This document shows, piece after piece, positions 63,831 to 64,000 of a stretch of DNA of 64,000 nt. The position numbers were made by a program, and so were the translations under genes. The stretch spans positions 868,001 to 932,000 of the forward strand of contig OZ245888.1 in assembly GCA_965229565.1 (NCBI GenBank). The letters run 5' to 3'. The notes under the pieces were generated by a model, which saw only the letters and a list, made by a program, of their open reading frames with translations, did not search any database and had not been told where the DNA came from. Position 1 is the first letter of the stretch; every line of letters starts with the position of its first letter. The stretch comes from JANQNX01 sp040217095 (GTDB lineage: Bacteria > Pseudomonadota > Gammaproteobacteria > Eutrophobiales > Eutrophobiaceae).

Positions 63831-64000
63831 CTAGTCAGCCTTTAACAGTACTGAAAGAGGGTCACTCGTGCTGCCGGAGTAAGTTGTCCTTACAACCGAG
63901 GCCCAGTCTGTGAAATAAGGTAGCAGATTAAGCCCGTTAATATTATCTCTTGTCATCCTTGGGTGTAGCCTGGACAAATAAACGTAATCTGCACTTATGC
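63831..64000 (-). CDS. 3' end of a probable convergent gene, unidentified
   Basis: On the minus strand a frame is open from the window edge for 55 codons to TAG at 63831-63833, reading DYVYLSRLHPRMTRDN and ending SVLLKAD. The stop lies 4 bases from the + strand stop, as in real convergent genes. Chance of 55 open codons is a few percent, so this is likely but not certain. I do not recognise the family. Confidence 0.5.
   Translation of the reverse strand, partial: ISADYVYLSRLHPRMTRDNINGLNLLPYFTDWASVVRTTYSGSTSDPLSVLLKAD

Overview
The window reads as chromosomal DNA of a Gram-negative gammaproteobacterium of moderate GC content (GC not computed). The evidence is gene order. The left part is a complete-looking 3' half of a dcw cluster (murE-murF-mraY-murD-ftsW-murG-murC-murB-ddl-ftsQ-ftsA-ftsZ-lpxC), followed by dciA, an M23 peptidase, secA, argJ, a Nudix/ThiE fusion, yacG, zapD, coaE and pilD-pilC-pilB. 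The middle part has clpB, pgeF, rluD, bamD, pilS and pilR in the order I remember from Pseudomonas. Species cannot be named from the sequence alone. No rRNA, tRNA, insertion sequence, prophage or CRISPR array was seen, and no gene-free stretch exceeds 300 bases.

Region by region. 1-14.1 kb: peptidoglycan precursor synthesis and divisome genes on the + strand, tightly overlapping, ending with ftsZ and a perfect hairpin terminator; lpxC then has its own promoter. 15.1-21.6 kb: dciA (-), M23 peptidase, secA, argJ and Nudix/ThiE (+). 21.6-27.1 kb (-): pilB, pilC, pilD, coaE, zapD, yacG, in which PilB lacks the usual zinc tetracysteine. 27.2-33.1 kb (-): clpB behind a textbook heat-shock promoter, a glutamate dehydrogenase, pgeF and rluD. 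33.1-39 kb: bamD (+), nadE (-), a membrane GT-C-like gene (+) and sucCD (-). 39.2-47.9 kb (+): pilS-pilR, a second GT-C-like membrane protein, two tandem type IV pilin genes (the first with a good sigma-54 promoter, each with its own strong terminator), a third GT-C-like protein with a TPR tail, and a GtrB/DPM-like GT2 enzyme. This looks like a pilus regulation, structure and possibly glycosylation island.

48.1-63.8 kb (+) is a polysaccharide (O-antigen or capsule-like) locus of the ABC-transporter type. It opens with a winged-helix regulator gene, then a perfect 12-base ops element (the RfaH/NusG-paralogue target), then a 17-codon leader ORF that overlaps the start of the ABC permease gene. 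After the permease (Wzm) and ATPase with a carbohydrate-binding tail (Wzt) come seven probable glycosyltransferases, three methyltransferases, a DegT-type aminotransferase, a cupin protein and one large protein of unclear family. At the right edge an open frame on the - strand probably is the 3' end of a convergent gene.

The parts most worth following are the ops element plus overlapping leader ORF, the three membrane GT-C-like proteins around pilSR/pilA, the duplicated pilins with different codon use, and the zinc-less PilB. None of these proves a wholly new system; each is a testable departure from the usual picture.
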